From Sphingomonas sp. EC-HK361 (GTDB lineage: Bacteria > Pseudomonadota > Alphaproteobacteria > Sphingomonadales > Sphingomonadaceae), in NCBI RefSeq assembly GCF_902498785.1, contig NZ_LR701494.1, positions 558,001 to 622,000 of the forward strand: DNA of 64,000 nucleotides. Direction: 5' to 3'. Under the pieces are notes generated by a model that was given only the letters and a program-made list of their open reading frames with translations, did no database searches and was not told the origin of the DNA. Each line of letters opens with the position of its first letter. Position 1 is the first letter of the stretch. Positions 40,651 to 48,785 of this stretch are shown here, piece after piece. The position numbers and the translations under genes are program-made.

Positions 40651-40710
40651 TTCGAGCGAAGTCGAGAAGCGTTTCCAGGCGCAGTCCAGCGTGTCTCGAC
40701 TTCGCTCGAA
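40651..40710. repeat. palindromic repeat after the glycosyltransferase gene
   Basis: Perfect 17-base inverted repeat, TTCGAGCGAAGTCGAGA at 40651-40667 and its complement at 40694-40710, with a 26-base loop. The core GAGCGAAGTCGA is the same as in the element inside valS. It lies between two converging genes, where it could serve as a two-way transcription end; no T-run follows, so this is uncertain. Confidence 0.85.
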
Positions 40711-40749
40711 ACGAACGGACGTGGTGATTCCAGCCAGCCCGTTTTCGCG

Positions 40750-41052
40750 CTAGCCCTCGCGCCAATCGAACGTCAGCGGCGCTTCGCGAAAGGCGAAGCG
40801 ATCGAGGTGGCTAGCCACCACCTCGCGCATCCGTGCCCGGTCCTCTCCGTCCGGCACCCGGAGCACGACGTCCAGGCTTTCGCTGTCCGCGCGCATCTCC
40901 AGCCGGCTGCCGTTCGAAAAGTCGATCGTGCCCTCCTGCGCGTCGAACACGACCGTCATCTTGTGGCTCCAGTGCTTGGCAAGCTGCTGGAGGTAGCGGC
41001 TCGCCGAATGCGTCGGCACCCGTGCGAGCGACACGCTCATCCCGGCGCTCAC
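40750..41052 (-). CDS. DUF2218 domain protein
   Basis: A 100-residue protein with LARVPTHSASRYLQQLAKHW at the start and VVFDAQEGTIDF in the middle, the DUF2218 pattern. This domain often goes with siderophore-interacting or ferric-reductase proteins and PadR regulators. The GTG start overlaps the padR stop (GTGA); the ATG four codons later is an equal choice. Probably made with PadR and controlled by it. Confidence 0.88.
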   Translation of the reverse strand: MSAGMSVSLARVPTHSASRYLQQLAKHWSHKMTVVFDAQEGTIDFSNGSRLEMRADSESLDVVLRVPDGEDRARMREVVASHLDRFAFREAPLTFDWREG

Positions 41053-41627
41053 CGCAGCCGCTCGATCTTCTGCGCGACCTCGTCGATCAGCGCCGCGACG
41101 TCATGCAACGTCTCTTCGGAAAACTCACCCTTCGACAGGCGGTTCTGCAGCGCGACGCGCAGATTGCCCATCGCGCGGCGGATCGGTGCGCCATCGGTGC
41201 GCTCGCGATGCTGGCCGACCGCTTCGAGCCGCGCCATCAACTCGGCGACCTGCTCGGCATTTTCTTCCAGATGTTTGCGCCCATCCTCGGTCACGGCGAA
41301 GCGCTTCTTGGCGTCATCCGACTGCTGTTCCGCAATCAGTCCCATTTCGTCGAGCAGCGCCAGCGTCGGATAGACCACGCCAGGGCTCGGCGCATAGGCG
41401 CCGCCGGTCATGTCCTCGATCGCGCGGATCAGCTCGTAGCCATGGCGTGTCTCGTCGGCGATCAGCTTCAGCAACACGAGGCGCAACTCACCGCCATCGA
41501 ACATACGCCTGCCGCGGCCGGGGCCGTGGCGTTCGCCGTGCATTTCCCAACTTACCGAAAACGGCCCGCGCTGCCAGCGCCCGCCACTCCGTGGACCGCA
41601 TTCGCGGCCGTGCATTCCGTGAAACAT
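41049..41627 (-). CDS. PadR-family transcriptional regulator with His-rich N-terminus
   Basis: A 192-residue winged-helix repressor. The PadR core runs from about residue 42 (FDGGELRLVLLKLI, then ETRHGYELIRAIE and PSPGVVYPTLALLDEMGLI), and a helical C-terminus dimerises. The first 40 residues carry H3, H6, C10, H30 and H34, a possible metal-binding arm like that of the nickel-responsive PadR protein YqjI. The upstream region holds a perfect 12-base palindrome, so it probably represses itself and the coupled DUF2218 gene. Metal sensing is inference. Confidence 0.9.
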   Translation of the reverse strand: MFHGMHGRECGPRSGGRWQRGPFSVSWEMHGERHGPGRGRRMFDGGELRLVLLKLIADETRHGYELIRAIEDMTGGAYAPSPGVVYPTLALLDEMGLIAEQQSDDAKKRFAVTEDGRKHLEENAEQVAELMARLEAVGQHRERTDGAPIRRAMGNLRVALQNRLSKGEFSEETLHDVAALIDEVAQKIERLR

Positions 41628-41638
41628 GTTCGAACTCC

Positions 41639-41665
41639 TATCTCGATAGCGCTAAGATATATCTT
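41639..41665. promoter_or_regulatory. probable PadR operator
   Basis: AAGATATATCTT at 41654-41665 is a perfect 12-base palindrome, with another palindrome TAGCGCTA (41647-41654) and a half site TATCT (41639-41643) next to it. It sits 12-38 bases upstream of the padR start and just before the divergent rarA gene. AT-rich palindromes of this kind are common PadR targets, so autoregulation is the simple reading. Confidence 0.6.
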
Positions 41666-41723
41666 TGATGCGCGTCGACAAGACCGGCTGTGAAAAAATT
41701 TCCACACCCCCTATCTTGAACGT

Positions 41724-43043
41724 ATGGCCGATCTGTTCGCGGGGTTCGAACCCGCCGCCCCTGCCGATATCGCTGCGCCGGACGCGCCCCTCGCAGACCG
41801 CCTCCGCCCCCGCGCGCTCGGTGAGGTCGTCGGGCAGGATCACCTGACCGGCCCCGAGGGCGCGATCGGACGGATGGTCGCGGCGGGGCGGCTTTCGTCG
41901 ATGATCCTGTGGGGTCCGCCCGGCACCGGCAAGACGACGATCGCGCGGCTGCTCGCCGACGCGGTGGGATTACGATTCGTCGCGATCTCGGCGGTGTTTT
42001 CCGGCGTCGCCGACCTGAAGAAGGCGTTCGCGGAGGCAGCGGAACATGCCCGCATGGGCACGAAGACGCTGCTCTTCGTGGACGAAGTCCACCGCTTCAA
42101 CCGCGCGCAGCAGGACGGCTTCCTGCCCTATGTCGAAAACGGCACGGTGACGCTTGTCGGCGCGACGACGGAGAATCCCTCGTTCGAACTCAACGCCGCA
42201 CTCCTCAGCCGCGCGCAGGTGCTGATCCTCCACCGTCTCGATCGCGCTGCGCTGGAACTGCTGCTGGAGCGCGGCGAAGCGGAGATGGACCGCCCGCTCC
42301 CCCTCACCCCGCCCGCCCGCGACGCGCTGGTCGCGAGCGCCGATGGCGATGGCCGGTTCCTTCTCAATCAGGCGGAGACGTTGTTCTCGGCCGACCTGCC
42401 CGCGCCGCTCGATCCCGCGGGCCTTTCCAGCTTCCTGCAACGCCGCGTCGCAGTCTACGACAAGGACCGGGAGGGGCATTACAACCTCATCTCCGCGCTC
42501 CACAAATCGATCCGCGGCAGCGATCCACAGGCAGCGCTCTATTATCTCGCGCGGATGCTGACGGCCGGCGAGGAACCGCTCTATCTCCTCCGCCGCCTGA
42601 CCCGCGCGGCAGTGGAGGATATCGGGCTCGCTGATCCGCAGGCGCTCGTCCAGTGCATCGCGGCGAAGGATACCTATGATTTCCTGGGTTCGCCCGAGGG
42701 TGAGCTCGCCATCGCACAGGCCTGCCTGTATCTCGCGACCGCCCCCAAATCGAACGCCGCCTACAAGGCGCAGAAAGCGGCCTGGCGAACGGCGAAGGAA
42801 ACCGGATCGCTGATGCCGCCGGCCAACATCCTGAACGCGCCGACGAAGCTGATGAAGCAGATCGGCTACGGCAAGGACTACGCCTACGACCATGATGCCG
42901 AGGACGGATTTTCCGGCGCGAATTACTGGCCCGACGACCTGCCGCCACAGACCTTTTACGAACCGACCGAGCGCGGATTCGAGAAGCGGCTGTCGGAACG
43001 GCTCGCCTACTGGTCGCAACTCCGCGCCGAGCGCCGATCATGA
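41724..43043 (+). CDS. rarA: replication-associated recombination protein A (MgsA/RarA)
   Basis: A 439-residue AAA+ ATPase that acts at stalled replication forks. It opens with LADRLRPRALGEVVGQDHL, has Walker A GPPGTGKT at 64-71 and Walker B LLFVDE at 116-121, followed by HRFNRAQQD, the RarA version of sensor motifs. The C-terminal part is the tetramerisation domain. Its stop overlaps the start of the MmcQ-like gene (ATGA). Confidence 0.96.
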   Translation: MADLFAGFEPAAPADIAAPDAPLADRLRPRALGEVVGQDHLTGPEGAIGRMVAAGRLSSMILWGPPGTGKTTIARLLADAVGLRFVAISAVFSGVADLKKAFAEAAEHARMGTKTLLFVDEVHRFNRAQQDGFLPYVENGTVTLVGATTENPSFELNAALLSRAQVLILHRLDRAALELLLERGEAEMDRPLPLTPPARDALVASADGDGRFLLNQAETLFSADLPAPLDPAGLSSFLQRRVAVYDKDREGHYNLISALHKSIRGSDPQAALYYLARMLTAGEEPLYLLRRLTRAAVEDIGLADPQALVQCIAAKDTYDFLGSPEGELAIAQACLYLATAPKSNAAYKAQKAAWRTAKETGSLMPPANILNAPTKLMKQIGYGKDYAYDHDAEDGFSGANYWPDDLPPQTFYEPTERGFEKRLSERLAYWSQLRAERRS

Positions 43044-43387
43044 CCTTCGACGATTGGGATCAGGTCGTCGCCTATGCGCTGACGCTGCCTGATACCTATA
43101 TGGAAAGCTTCTACGGCACGCCCTGCCCCAAGGTGAACAAGAAGGCGTTCGTCTCACCGGGCCGCGAGGCGGACAGTTTCCATGTGATGAGCCCGCACGA
43201 CGAAAAGGCGGTGCTGCTGGATACCGATCCCGACACTTTCTGGCAGACGCCGCACTATGAAGGCTGGCCGGGACTGCTCGTACGCTATGGCAGCGCCGAT
43301 CCGGAGCGCGTCGCACGCGTCGTCCGCCGCGCGTGGTGGGACCGCGCGTCGAAGGTGCAGCGGGGAGCGTTCGGCGATCGTCCCTGA
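43040..43387 (+). CDS. MmcQ/YjbR family protein
   Basis: A 115-residue protein with LTLPDTYMESFYGTPCPKVN and the WW/WD segment (RRAWWDRAS) typical of the YjbR DNA-binding-like fold. The molecular role is not established. Coupled to rarA by an ATGA overlap and followed by, or overlapping with, an RNase-H-fold gene. Confidence 0.85.
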   Translation: MTFDDWDQVVAYALTLPDTYMESFYGTPCPKVNKKAFVSPGREADSFHVMSPHDEKAVLLDTDPDTFWQTPHYEGWPGLLVRYGSADPERVARVVRRAWWDRASKVQRGAFGDRP

Positions 43388-44243
43388 GCATTTCAGCCGC
43401 TTCGCCGCGATCGACTGGTCGGGCGCGAAGGGAAGCCGCCACAGGGGGATTGCGGTCGCGCTTTGTGACAAGGGGGACGCGGCGCCTGTCCTCGTCGATC
43501 CGCCGGACGGCGTGTGGTCGCGGCAAGCGGTGCTCGACTGGCTGGTCGCCCGGCGCAGCGACCCAATGCTCGTCGGGTTCGATTTCAGCTTTTCTGCGCC
43601 CTTCATGGCGCGCGGCGCGCACCTGCCGGGCGAAACCGACAGCGTTCGCGCGCGTGATTTGTGGGCCTATGTCGATGCGCACAGCGCCGATGTGGATCTC
43701 GGTGCCGCGTCTTTCCTTGAAGCGCGGCGCAGTCGTCACTTCTATCTCGGCGCGGCGGACGGCGCGAAGGCCGATTTCATGCATTTTCGAGAATGCGAGA
43801 CGTGGTTCAACGCGCAAGGCGGCGGCAAGCCCTCCACGGTCTACGACGCGATCGGCGCCGCGCAGGTCGCGAAATCGAGCTTTGCGGGGATGCGCCTGCT
43901 TCATCGTCTGGACGGTGCGATCCCCGTCTGGCCGTTCGACCCCGCGCCGTCCAAGGGCGCCGCGATCGTCGAAATCTACACCACCATCGCCGCCCGCGCG
44001 GCCGGCATCCGCAAGGGGCTGAGCAAGATGCGTGGCCCGGATGCGCTCGACGAAGCGCTGACGTCGCCCGCGATCGGCAGCCGCCCGCACGCGCCGCTCG
44101 CCCGCTATGACGACCACGCGACCGACGCGATCCTCACCGCCGCGTGGCTGCGCGCCTCCGCCCGGCGCACCGAGCTGTGGCACCCGCAAGCGATGACCGA
44201 CGCAATCGCGCAAAGCGAGGGCTGGACCTTCGGCGTCGCCTGA
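43287..44243 (+). CDS. RNase-H-fold protein (DUF429-like), start uncertain
   Basis: The conserved protein begins near FAAIDWSGAKG (first Asp of an RNase-H-like fold), continues with VGFDFSFSAPF (second acidic strand), and ends with DDHATDAILTAAWL (acidic/His C-terminal helix). The layout resembles DUF429 predicted nucleases. From the last convincing position to the MmcQ stop there is no ATG, GTG or TTG in frame. The given ATG lies inside the MmcQ-like gene, without a ribosome binding site. GGGGAG followed after nine bases by ATC at 43377 is a possible rare start. Function unknown. Confidence 0.6.
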   Translation: MAAPIRSASHASSAARGGTARRRCSGERSAIVPEHFSRFAAIDWSGAKGSRHRGIAVALCDKGDAAPVLVDPPDGVWSRQAVLDWLVARRSDPMLVGFDFSFSAPFMARGAHLPGETDSVRARDLWAYVDAHSADVDLGAASFLEARRSRHFYLGAADGAKADFMHFRECETWFNAQGGGKPSTVYDAIGAAQVAKSSFAGMRLLHRLDGAIPVWPFDPAPSKGAAIVEIYTTIAARAAGIRKGLSKMRGPDALDEALTSPAIGSRPHAPLARYDDHATDAILTAAWLRASARRTELWHPQAMTDAIAQSEGWTFGVA

Positions 44244-44262
44244 CGCAAAGGACGCGTGAAAC

Positions 44263-44338
44263 GCCGGTTTAGCTCAGCTGGTAGAGCAGCGGTTTTGTAA
44301 ACCGAAGGTCGCGGGTTCGATTCCTGCAACCGGCACCA
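44263..44338 (+). tRNA. tRNA-Thr (anticodon TGT)
   Basis: A 76-base cloverleaf with encoded CCA. Acceptor stem GCCGGTT/AACCGGC is perfect; the anticodon loop TTTGTAA gives TGT; D loop and T loop (GTTCGATTC) are normal. Confidence 0.97.
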
Positions 44339-44351
44339 TTCTGGCTCGGGC

Positions 44352-44771
44352 ATGAAGGCGCAGCAGATGACATGGCGCGGCCGCTCTCCGACCCAGTGGC
44401 TGCTCATCGCCTGCTTCGTGATCGTTGCCACCGTCACTGCCGTCGCCGTCGTCCGCACGGTGCGCGAAGTCCGCTTCTGGAACGCACACCGCGACGAGCC
44501 GATCGAGGGCTGGATGTCGATCGGCTTCGTGGCGCATTCCTATCACGTCCCGCCCTATGTGCTGGAGCAGGCGATCGGGCTGCCGCCGGGGCCGCCACCC
44601 GATCACCGCCGGCTCGCCCGCATCGCCGCCGACACCGGGGTGCCGCTGGCGACGTTGAAGGCGCGGTTGCTGAACGCGATCGTCCACGTCCGCCCGCCCT
44701 ATCCGCCGCCCGGGCCGCCGCCACCGCGGCAACCGCCGGGCACGGGCAAGCCGGCATCGAGCGCGCGGTGA
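44352..44771 (+). CDS. single-pass membrane protein with Pro-rich tail
   Basis: A 139-residue protein: basic N-terminus, one transmembrane helix (WLLIACFVIVATVTAVAVV), then a periplasmic-type domain with a helical segment (YVLEQAIGLPPG, DHRRLARIAADTGVPLATL) that looks like a small helix-turn-helix-type fold, and a Pro-rich tail. No known family. The DedA gene starts inside its stop (GTGA). Confidence 0.65.
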   Translation: MKAQQMTWRGRSPTQWLLIACFVIVATVTAVAVVRTVREVRFWNAHRDEPIEGWMSIGFVAHSYHVPPYVLEQAIGLPPGPPPDHRRLARIAADTGVPLATLKARLLNAIVHVRPPYPPPGPPPPRQPPGTGKPASSAR

Positions 44772-45406
44772 GCGATACCCTGCTCGGCCTGTTCGCCGAT
44801 TACGGCGTCGTCGCGCTCTTCCTCATTCTCGTCTTCGCATCGGCGGGCGTACCGTTTCCATCCTCCCTGATGCTGCTCGCCGCCGGATCGGTCGCCGCGC
44901 AGGGGGAGATCGACCCGGCGCAGGCGCTTGCCGCCGCGGTCGCAGGCGCGGTGCTGGGCGACCAGATCGGCTATTGGGCTGCGCGCTGGGGCGGTCGCCG
45001 GCTCGTCCGCCGGATTACCGACGCGGTGGGCGGCGCGGACAAGGTCGATGCGGCGGAAGATTTCGCGCGCAAATGGTCGGGCGCCGGCATCTTCTTCACG
45101 CGGTGGCTGGTCGGGGCGCTGGGCCCATGGATCAACGTGACCAGCGGACTCAGCGAATATCCGTGGCCGCGCTTCATGCTCTGGGACGTTTCGGGCGAGC
45201 TGCTCTGGGTGCTGCTCTACGGCGGGCTGGGCTATATCTTCAGCGACCGCATCCAGGCGATGGCCGAGCTGCTCGGCAACGTCAGCTGGGCGATCGCCGG
45301 CGGCGCGGCCACGCTGTTCCTCGGATACCGGCTTTACCGCGCGATGAAGCCGGCCGATCTTTCCGGGGATACCGACAGGATGCCGGACGTTACGCCATCG
45401 GCATGA
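44768..45406 (+). CDS. DedA family membrane protein
   Basis: A 212-residue inner-membrane protein with the DedA (VTT/SNARE-associated) layout: ASAGVPFPSSLMLLAAG, GAVLGDQIGYWAARWGG, and the re-entrant FFTRWLVGALGPWINVTSG with its conserved Arg. DedA proteins move lipids such as undecaprenyl phosphate or phosphatidylethanolamine across the membrane. GTG start overlapping the gene before; stop overlapping the next (ATGA). Confidence 0.9.
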   Translation: MSDTLLGLFADYGVVALFLILVFASAGVPFPSSLMLLAAGSVAAQGEIDPAQALAAAVAGAVLGDQIGYWAARWGGRRLVRRITDAVGGADKVDAAEDFARKWSGAGIFFTRWLVGALGPWINVTSGLSEYPWPRFMLWDVSGELLWVLLYGGLGYIFSDRIQAMAELLGNVSWAIAGGAATLFLGYRLYRAMKPADLSGDTDRMPDVTPSA

Positions 45407-46095
45407 TAAAGGTCGCCAGCTACAATATGCGAAAGGGGATCGGCGCCGACCGGCGACGCAATCCCGACCGGATCCTCGAGGTCCTGCGCGAGGTCGATGC
45501 CGATATCATCGCGCTGCAGGAGGCGGACAGACGCTTCGGCGCTCGCGCCGCGGTCATCACGCCGCATGCGCTGGCAGAGCATGGCGACTGGCAGGCGATC
45601 GACGTGGGGGTGCGCGCGGCGAGCCTCGGCTGGCACGGCAATGCGATCCTCGTCCGCCGCAGCGCGCGTATCCTCGATTGCGAACCGATTCATCTGCCGG
45701 CTCTCGAACCGCGCGGCGCGGTCAGCGCGGATGTCGCGATCGGCGATACCGTCGTTCGCGTCATCGGCATGCATCTCGATCTCTCTGGACTGTGGCGTCG
45801 CCGCCAGGCGCATGCGATCATGGCGCATGTCGATGCCTGCACCCGCCGCCTGCCGACCGTGATGATGGGCGACCTGAACGAATGGACCGCGTCTGGCGGC
45901 TGTCTGCGCGATTTCGGCCATGGCTACCGCTTCGCCGAGACCGGCCCCAGCTTCCACGCCCGTCGACCGGTGGGGCGTCTCGACCGGATCATGGTGCGGG
46001 ACATGACCATCGTCGATTGCGGCGTGCACCACAGCAACACCGCGCGGCGGGCGTCCGATCACCTGCCCATCTGGGCGACGCTGGCGGCGGATTGA
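45403..46095 (+). CDS. endonuclease/exonuclease/phosphatase family hydrolase
   Basis: A 230-residue EEP-fold hydrolase. Catalytic residues are seen in VASYNMRKG (Asn), ALQEAD (Glu), MHLD and MGDLNEW (Asp, Asn) and ASDHLPIWA (Asp-His). These enzymes cleave phosphodiesters in DNA, phosphoinositides or sphingomyelin. Between DedA and a patatin-like lipase, a lipid phosphodiester is a plausible substrate (inference). Both ends overlap their neighbours. Confidence 0.88.
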   Translation: MIKVASYNMRKGIGADRRRNPDRILEVLREVDADIIALQEADRRFGARAAVITPHALAEHGDWQAIDVGVRAASLGWHGNAILVRRSARILDCEPIHLPALEPRGAVSADVAIGDTVVRVIGMHLDLSGLWRRRQAHAIMAHVDACTRRLPTVMMGDLNEWTASGGCLRDFGHGYRFAETGPSFHARRPVGRLDRIMVRDMTIVDCGVHHSNTARRASDHLPIWATLAAD

Positions 46096-48380
46096 TGCGC
46101 GAACGCGAGCTGCGCCTGGCGCTGGTCTGCTATGGCGGGATCAGCCTTGCCGTCTACATGCACGGCATCACAAAGGAGATCTGGCGCCTGGCCCGTGCGA
46201 GCCGCGCCTTCCACGACGGCGAGCCGGCGCTTGGCGGCAGCCAGGGCGTCTACCGCGCGCTGCTGGAGGAAATCGCGGCCGATGGCGACACGATGCTGCG
46301 CGTGCTGCCCGATATCGTCGCAGGCGCGAGCGCGGGCGGGATCAACGGCATCTTCCTCGCCCAGGCGCTCGCGACCGGACAAAGCCTTGAGCCGCTGACC
46401 GATCTGTGGCTGACCTCCGCCGATGTCGAGGCGCTGATCGATGCCGAAGCCGCTCCCGCTTCGCGCTTTTCCAAGGCCTGGGCGCTCCCGCTCGCATGGA
46501 TGGCGGCGGGCAGGAGCGCGGAGAACATCGACGAGCTCGACCCCGGCACGCGCGACGAGGTACGCGCCAAGCTCTCCCATTTCGTCCGGTCGCGCTGGTT
46601 CGAGCCGCCTTTCGGGGGCGCGCGCTTCACCGCGCTGCTGCTCGACGCGTTCGAGGCGATGGAGGCGGCACCCAGGGGGCCGCGGCTCCTCCCGGACGGC
46701 CAGCCGCTCGATCTGTTCGTCACCGTCACCGACTTTACGGGTCATCCCGAACGCCTGCGCCTGAATTCGCCACCGGAGGTCGTCGAAACCGAGCACCGAC
46801 TGGTCTTTGCGTTCAGCGATCACGGTGAGCCATCGCAGTCCCTGGGGGACGCCGCCGAACTCGCCTTCGCCGCGCGCGCCACATCGAGCTTTCCCGGCGC
46901 CTTTCCGCCGTTCAGCGTCGGCGAACTCGATGGCGTGCTGAAGGCACGGCATAGGCCCTGGCCGGGGCGCAAGGCCTTCCTTTCGCGCATCCTGCCGCGC
47001 CATGCCGCCGCCGATGCGGCGGAAAAGGCGGTGATGATCGACGGCTCGGTGCTCGCCAACGCGCCCTTCCGCCCCGCAATCGATGCACTGGCGGATCGCC
47101 CCGCCCGCCGGCCGATCGACCGCCGGTTCGTCTATATCGACCCCTCGCCGGGCATGAAGTTTCGCCTTGCACGCGAAGCGAGCGAGGTGCCGGGCTTTTT
47201 CCAGACGATCCTCGGCGCGGTGACAGAATTGCCGCGTCACCAGCCGATCCGCGACAATCTGGACGCCATCGCCGAACGCTCCGCGCGGATCGAGCGGATG
47301 CGTGCGATCGTCACCGCGATCCGCCCCGAGGTGGAGCATGAGGTCGAATCGCTGTTCGGCTACACGCTGTTCCTCGATCGCCCCACGCCGGCGCGCCTCT
47401 CCGCCTGGCGAAAGCGCGCGAATGCCGGTGCTGCGGCGAAGGCGGGCTATGGCTTTGCGGCCTATGGCCATCTGAAGCTTGCCGGCGTCATCGAAGGGAT
47501 GACCCAGCTTGCCTATGCGATCGGTGGCGAGCCCGGCCCGCAGCGCTGGCGGAGGATACGCGGCGCGATTGCCGATACGCTGCGCGAACGCGGGCTGGAC
47601 GAGGCGGCCGCCGGCTCGGCCGACGACCCGACGACCATCGCTTTCCTGCGCGAACACGACATCGCCTTTCGCCTGCGCCGTCTGCGGCTGCTGTCGCGCC
47701 GCATCGTCGCGCTCGAAGCCGATGTCGCGGAGGCTTCGCTGCAACCGATCCGCGATGCCGTCTACGAATCGCTTTCCGCCTATCTTGCCGCAAAGTCGCC
47801 GCCGCGGCACGCGCCGCTGCGTCAGCAGATTCGCGCGCTGCGCGGCGATGCGGCCCCGGTCATCGATGCGCTCGCCGCATCGCTCGATCTCAAGCGGATC
47901 GATGACGAGACCGATGCGCGACTGGCCGATGCGCTGACCGCGCTCGCCAAGGATGTGCGCCGTCCGCTGCTGCTCGCCTATCTCGGCTTTCCCTATTTCG
48001 ACGTCGCGACGCTCCCGCTGCTCCAGGGCGAGGGCCTCGATGAGTTCGATCCGATCAAGGTCGATCGCATCTCCCCGGACGACGCGCGCTCGATCCGCGG
48101 CGGCGGTGCGGAGGCGACGCTCAAGGGCATCCAGTTCAACAGCTTCGGCGCGTTCTTCAGCCGCGCCTACCGCGAAAACGATTATCTGTGGGGGCGTCTC
48201 CACGGCGCGCAACGACTCATCGACATCACCGTCTCCGCACTCCCCGACACGATCCGGCTGAAGCCGGGACGCGTCGCCGCGATCAAGCGACAGGTGTTTC
48301 TCGCGATCCTCGACGAGGAGGCGCCCCGGCTGACCGCGGTTGCTTCGCTGATCGCCGCCGTCCGCCGCGAGATCGGCTGA
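46095..48380 (+). CDS. patatin-like phospholipase family protein (DUF3376 type)
   Basis: A 761-residue protein. The N-terminal patatin domain has the oxyanion loop CYGGISLAVYMHG (12-24), nucleophile Ser79 in GASAGG (77-82), and the dyad Asp in MIDGSVLANAPF (about 313-324). The long C-terminal part, largely helical, belongs to the DUF3376-type extension. It probably hydrolyses membrane phospholipids. The start overlaps the EEP hydrolase stop (TGATG), so the three lipid-linked genes form one unit. Confidence 0.88.
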   Translation: MRERELRLALVCYGGISLAVYMHGITKEIWRLARASRAFHDGEPALGGSQGVYRALLEEIAADGDTMLRVLPDIVAGASAGGINGIFLAQALATGQSLEPLTDLWLTSADVEALIDAEAAPASRFSKAWALPLAWMAAGRSAENIDELDPGTRDEVRAKLSHFVRSRWFEPPFGGARFTALLLDAFEAMEAAPRGPRLLPDGQPLDLFVTVTDFTGHPERLRLNSPPEVVETEHRLVFAFSDHGEPSQSLGDAAELAFAARATSSFPGAFPPFSVGELDGVLKARHRPWPGRKAFLSRILPRHAAADAAEKAVMIDGSVLANAPFRPAIDALADRPARRPIDRRFVYIDPSPGMKFRLAREASEVPGFFQTILGAVTELPRHQPIRDNLDAIAERSARIERMRAIVTAIRPEVEHEVESLFGYTLFLDRPTPARLSAWRKRANAGAAAKAGYGFAAYGHLKLAGVIEGMTQLAYAIGGEPGPQRWRRIRGAIADTLRERGLDEAAAGSADDPTTIAFLREHDIAFRLRRLRLLSRRIVALEADVAEASLQPIRDAVYESLSAYLAAKSPPRHAPLRQQIRALRGDAAPVIDALAASLDLKRIDDETDARLADALTALAKDVRRPLLLAYLGFPYFDVATLPLLQGEGLDEFDPIKVDRISPDDARSIRGGGAEATLKGIQFNSFGAFFSRAYRENDYLWGRLHGAQRLIDITVSALPDTIRLKPGRVAAIKRQVFLAILDEEAPRLTAVASLIAAVRREIG

Positions 48381-48446
48381 GCCACCTCTGGTCAAGCGAT
48401 CGCATCGGGGCTAGCTTTTGCGGCGCCCGCATGGGAGGCGGCAGCC

Positions 48447-48785
48447 ATGCAGTTTCTCAAGATCCTCTTCTGGTGCCTCATCGCCTTCATCGCGGCGCTG
48501 TTCACCATCGGCAACTGGACCACGGTCCCCGTCCGCGTCGGCGGCGGACTCATCGCCGAAACCAACCTGCCGCTCCTGCTGCTCATCGTCTTCCTCATCG
48601 GCTTTCTCCCGACGCTGCTCTATCAGCAGGCAACCAAGTGGCGGCTGCGTCAGCGGCTCGCGGCGACCGAGCGCGCGCTGAGCGAGATTCGCCTTGCAGC
48701 GGGTCCGCCGGCTACAAGCGCGATGGCCCCGCCGCTTTCGCCAGCCGGCGTCCCGATCCCGCCGGTAGGCGAGCCTCGGCCATGA
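48447..48785 (+). CDS. LapA domain membrane protein
   Basis: A 112-residue protein with two hydrophobic helices (FLKILFWCLIAFIAALFTIGN and the LLLLIVFLIGFLPTLLY region), then a coiled coil and a Pro/Ala tail. This is the LapA (DUF1049) pattern, related to lipopolysaccharide-assembly regulation in enterobacteria. The pyrF start overlaps its stop (ATGA). Confidence 0.85.
   Translation: MQFLKILFWCLIAFIAALFTIGNWTTVPVRVGGGLIAETNLPLLLLIVFLIGFLPTLLYQQATKWRLRQRLAATERALSEIRLAAGPPATSAMAPPLSPAGVPIPPVGEPRP

Noticed and set aside
46059-48395. 778-residue open frame antisense to the patatin gene
   Set aside because: Shadow frame; the plus strand has GASAGG and DG motifs and overlaps its operon neighbours correctly.
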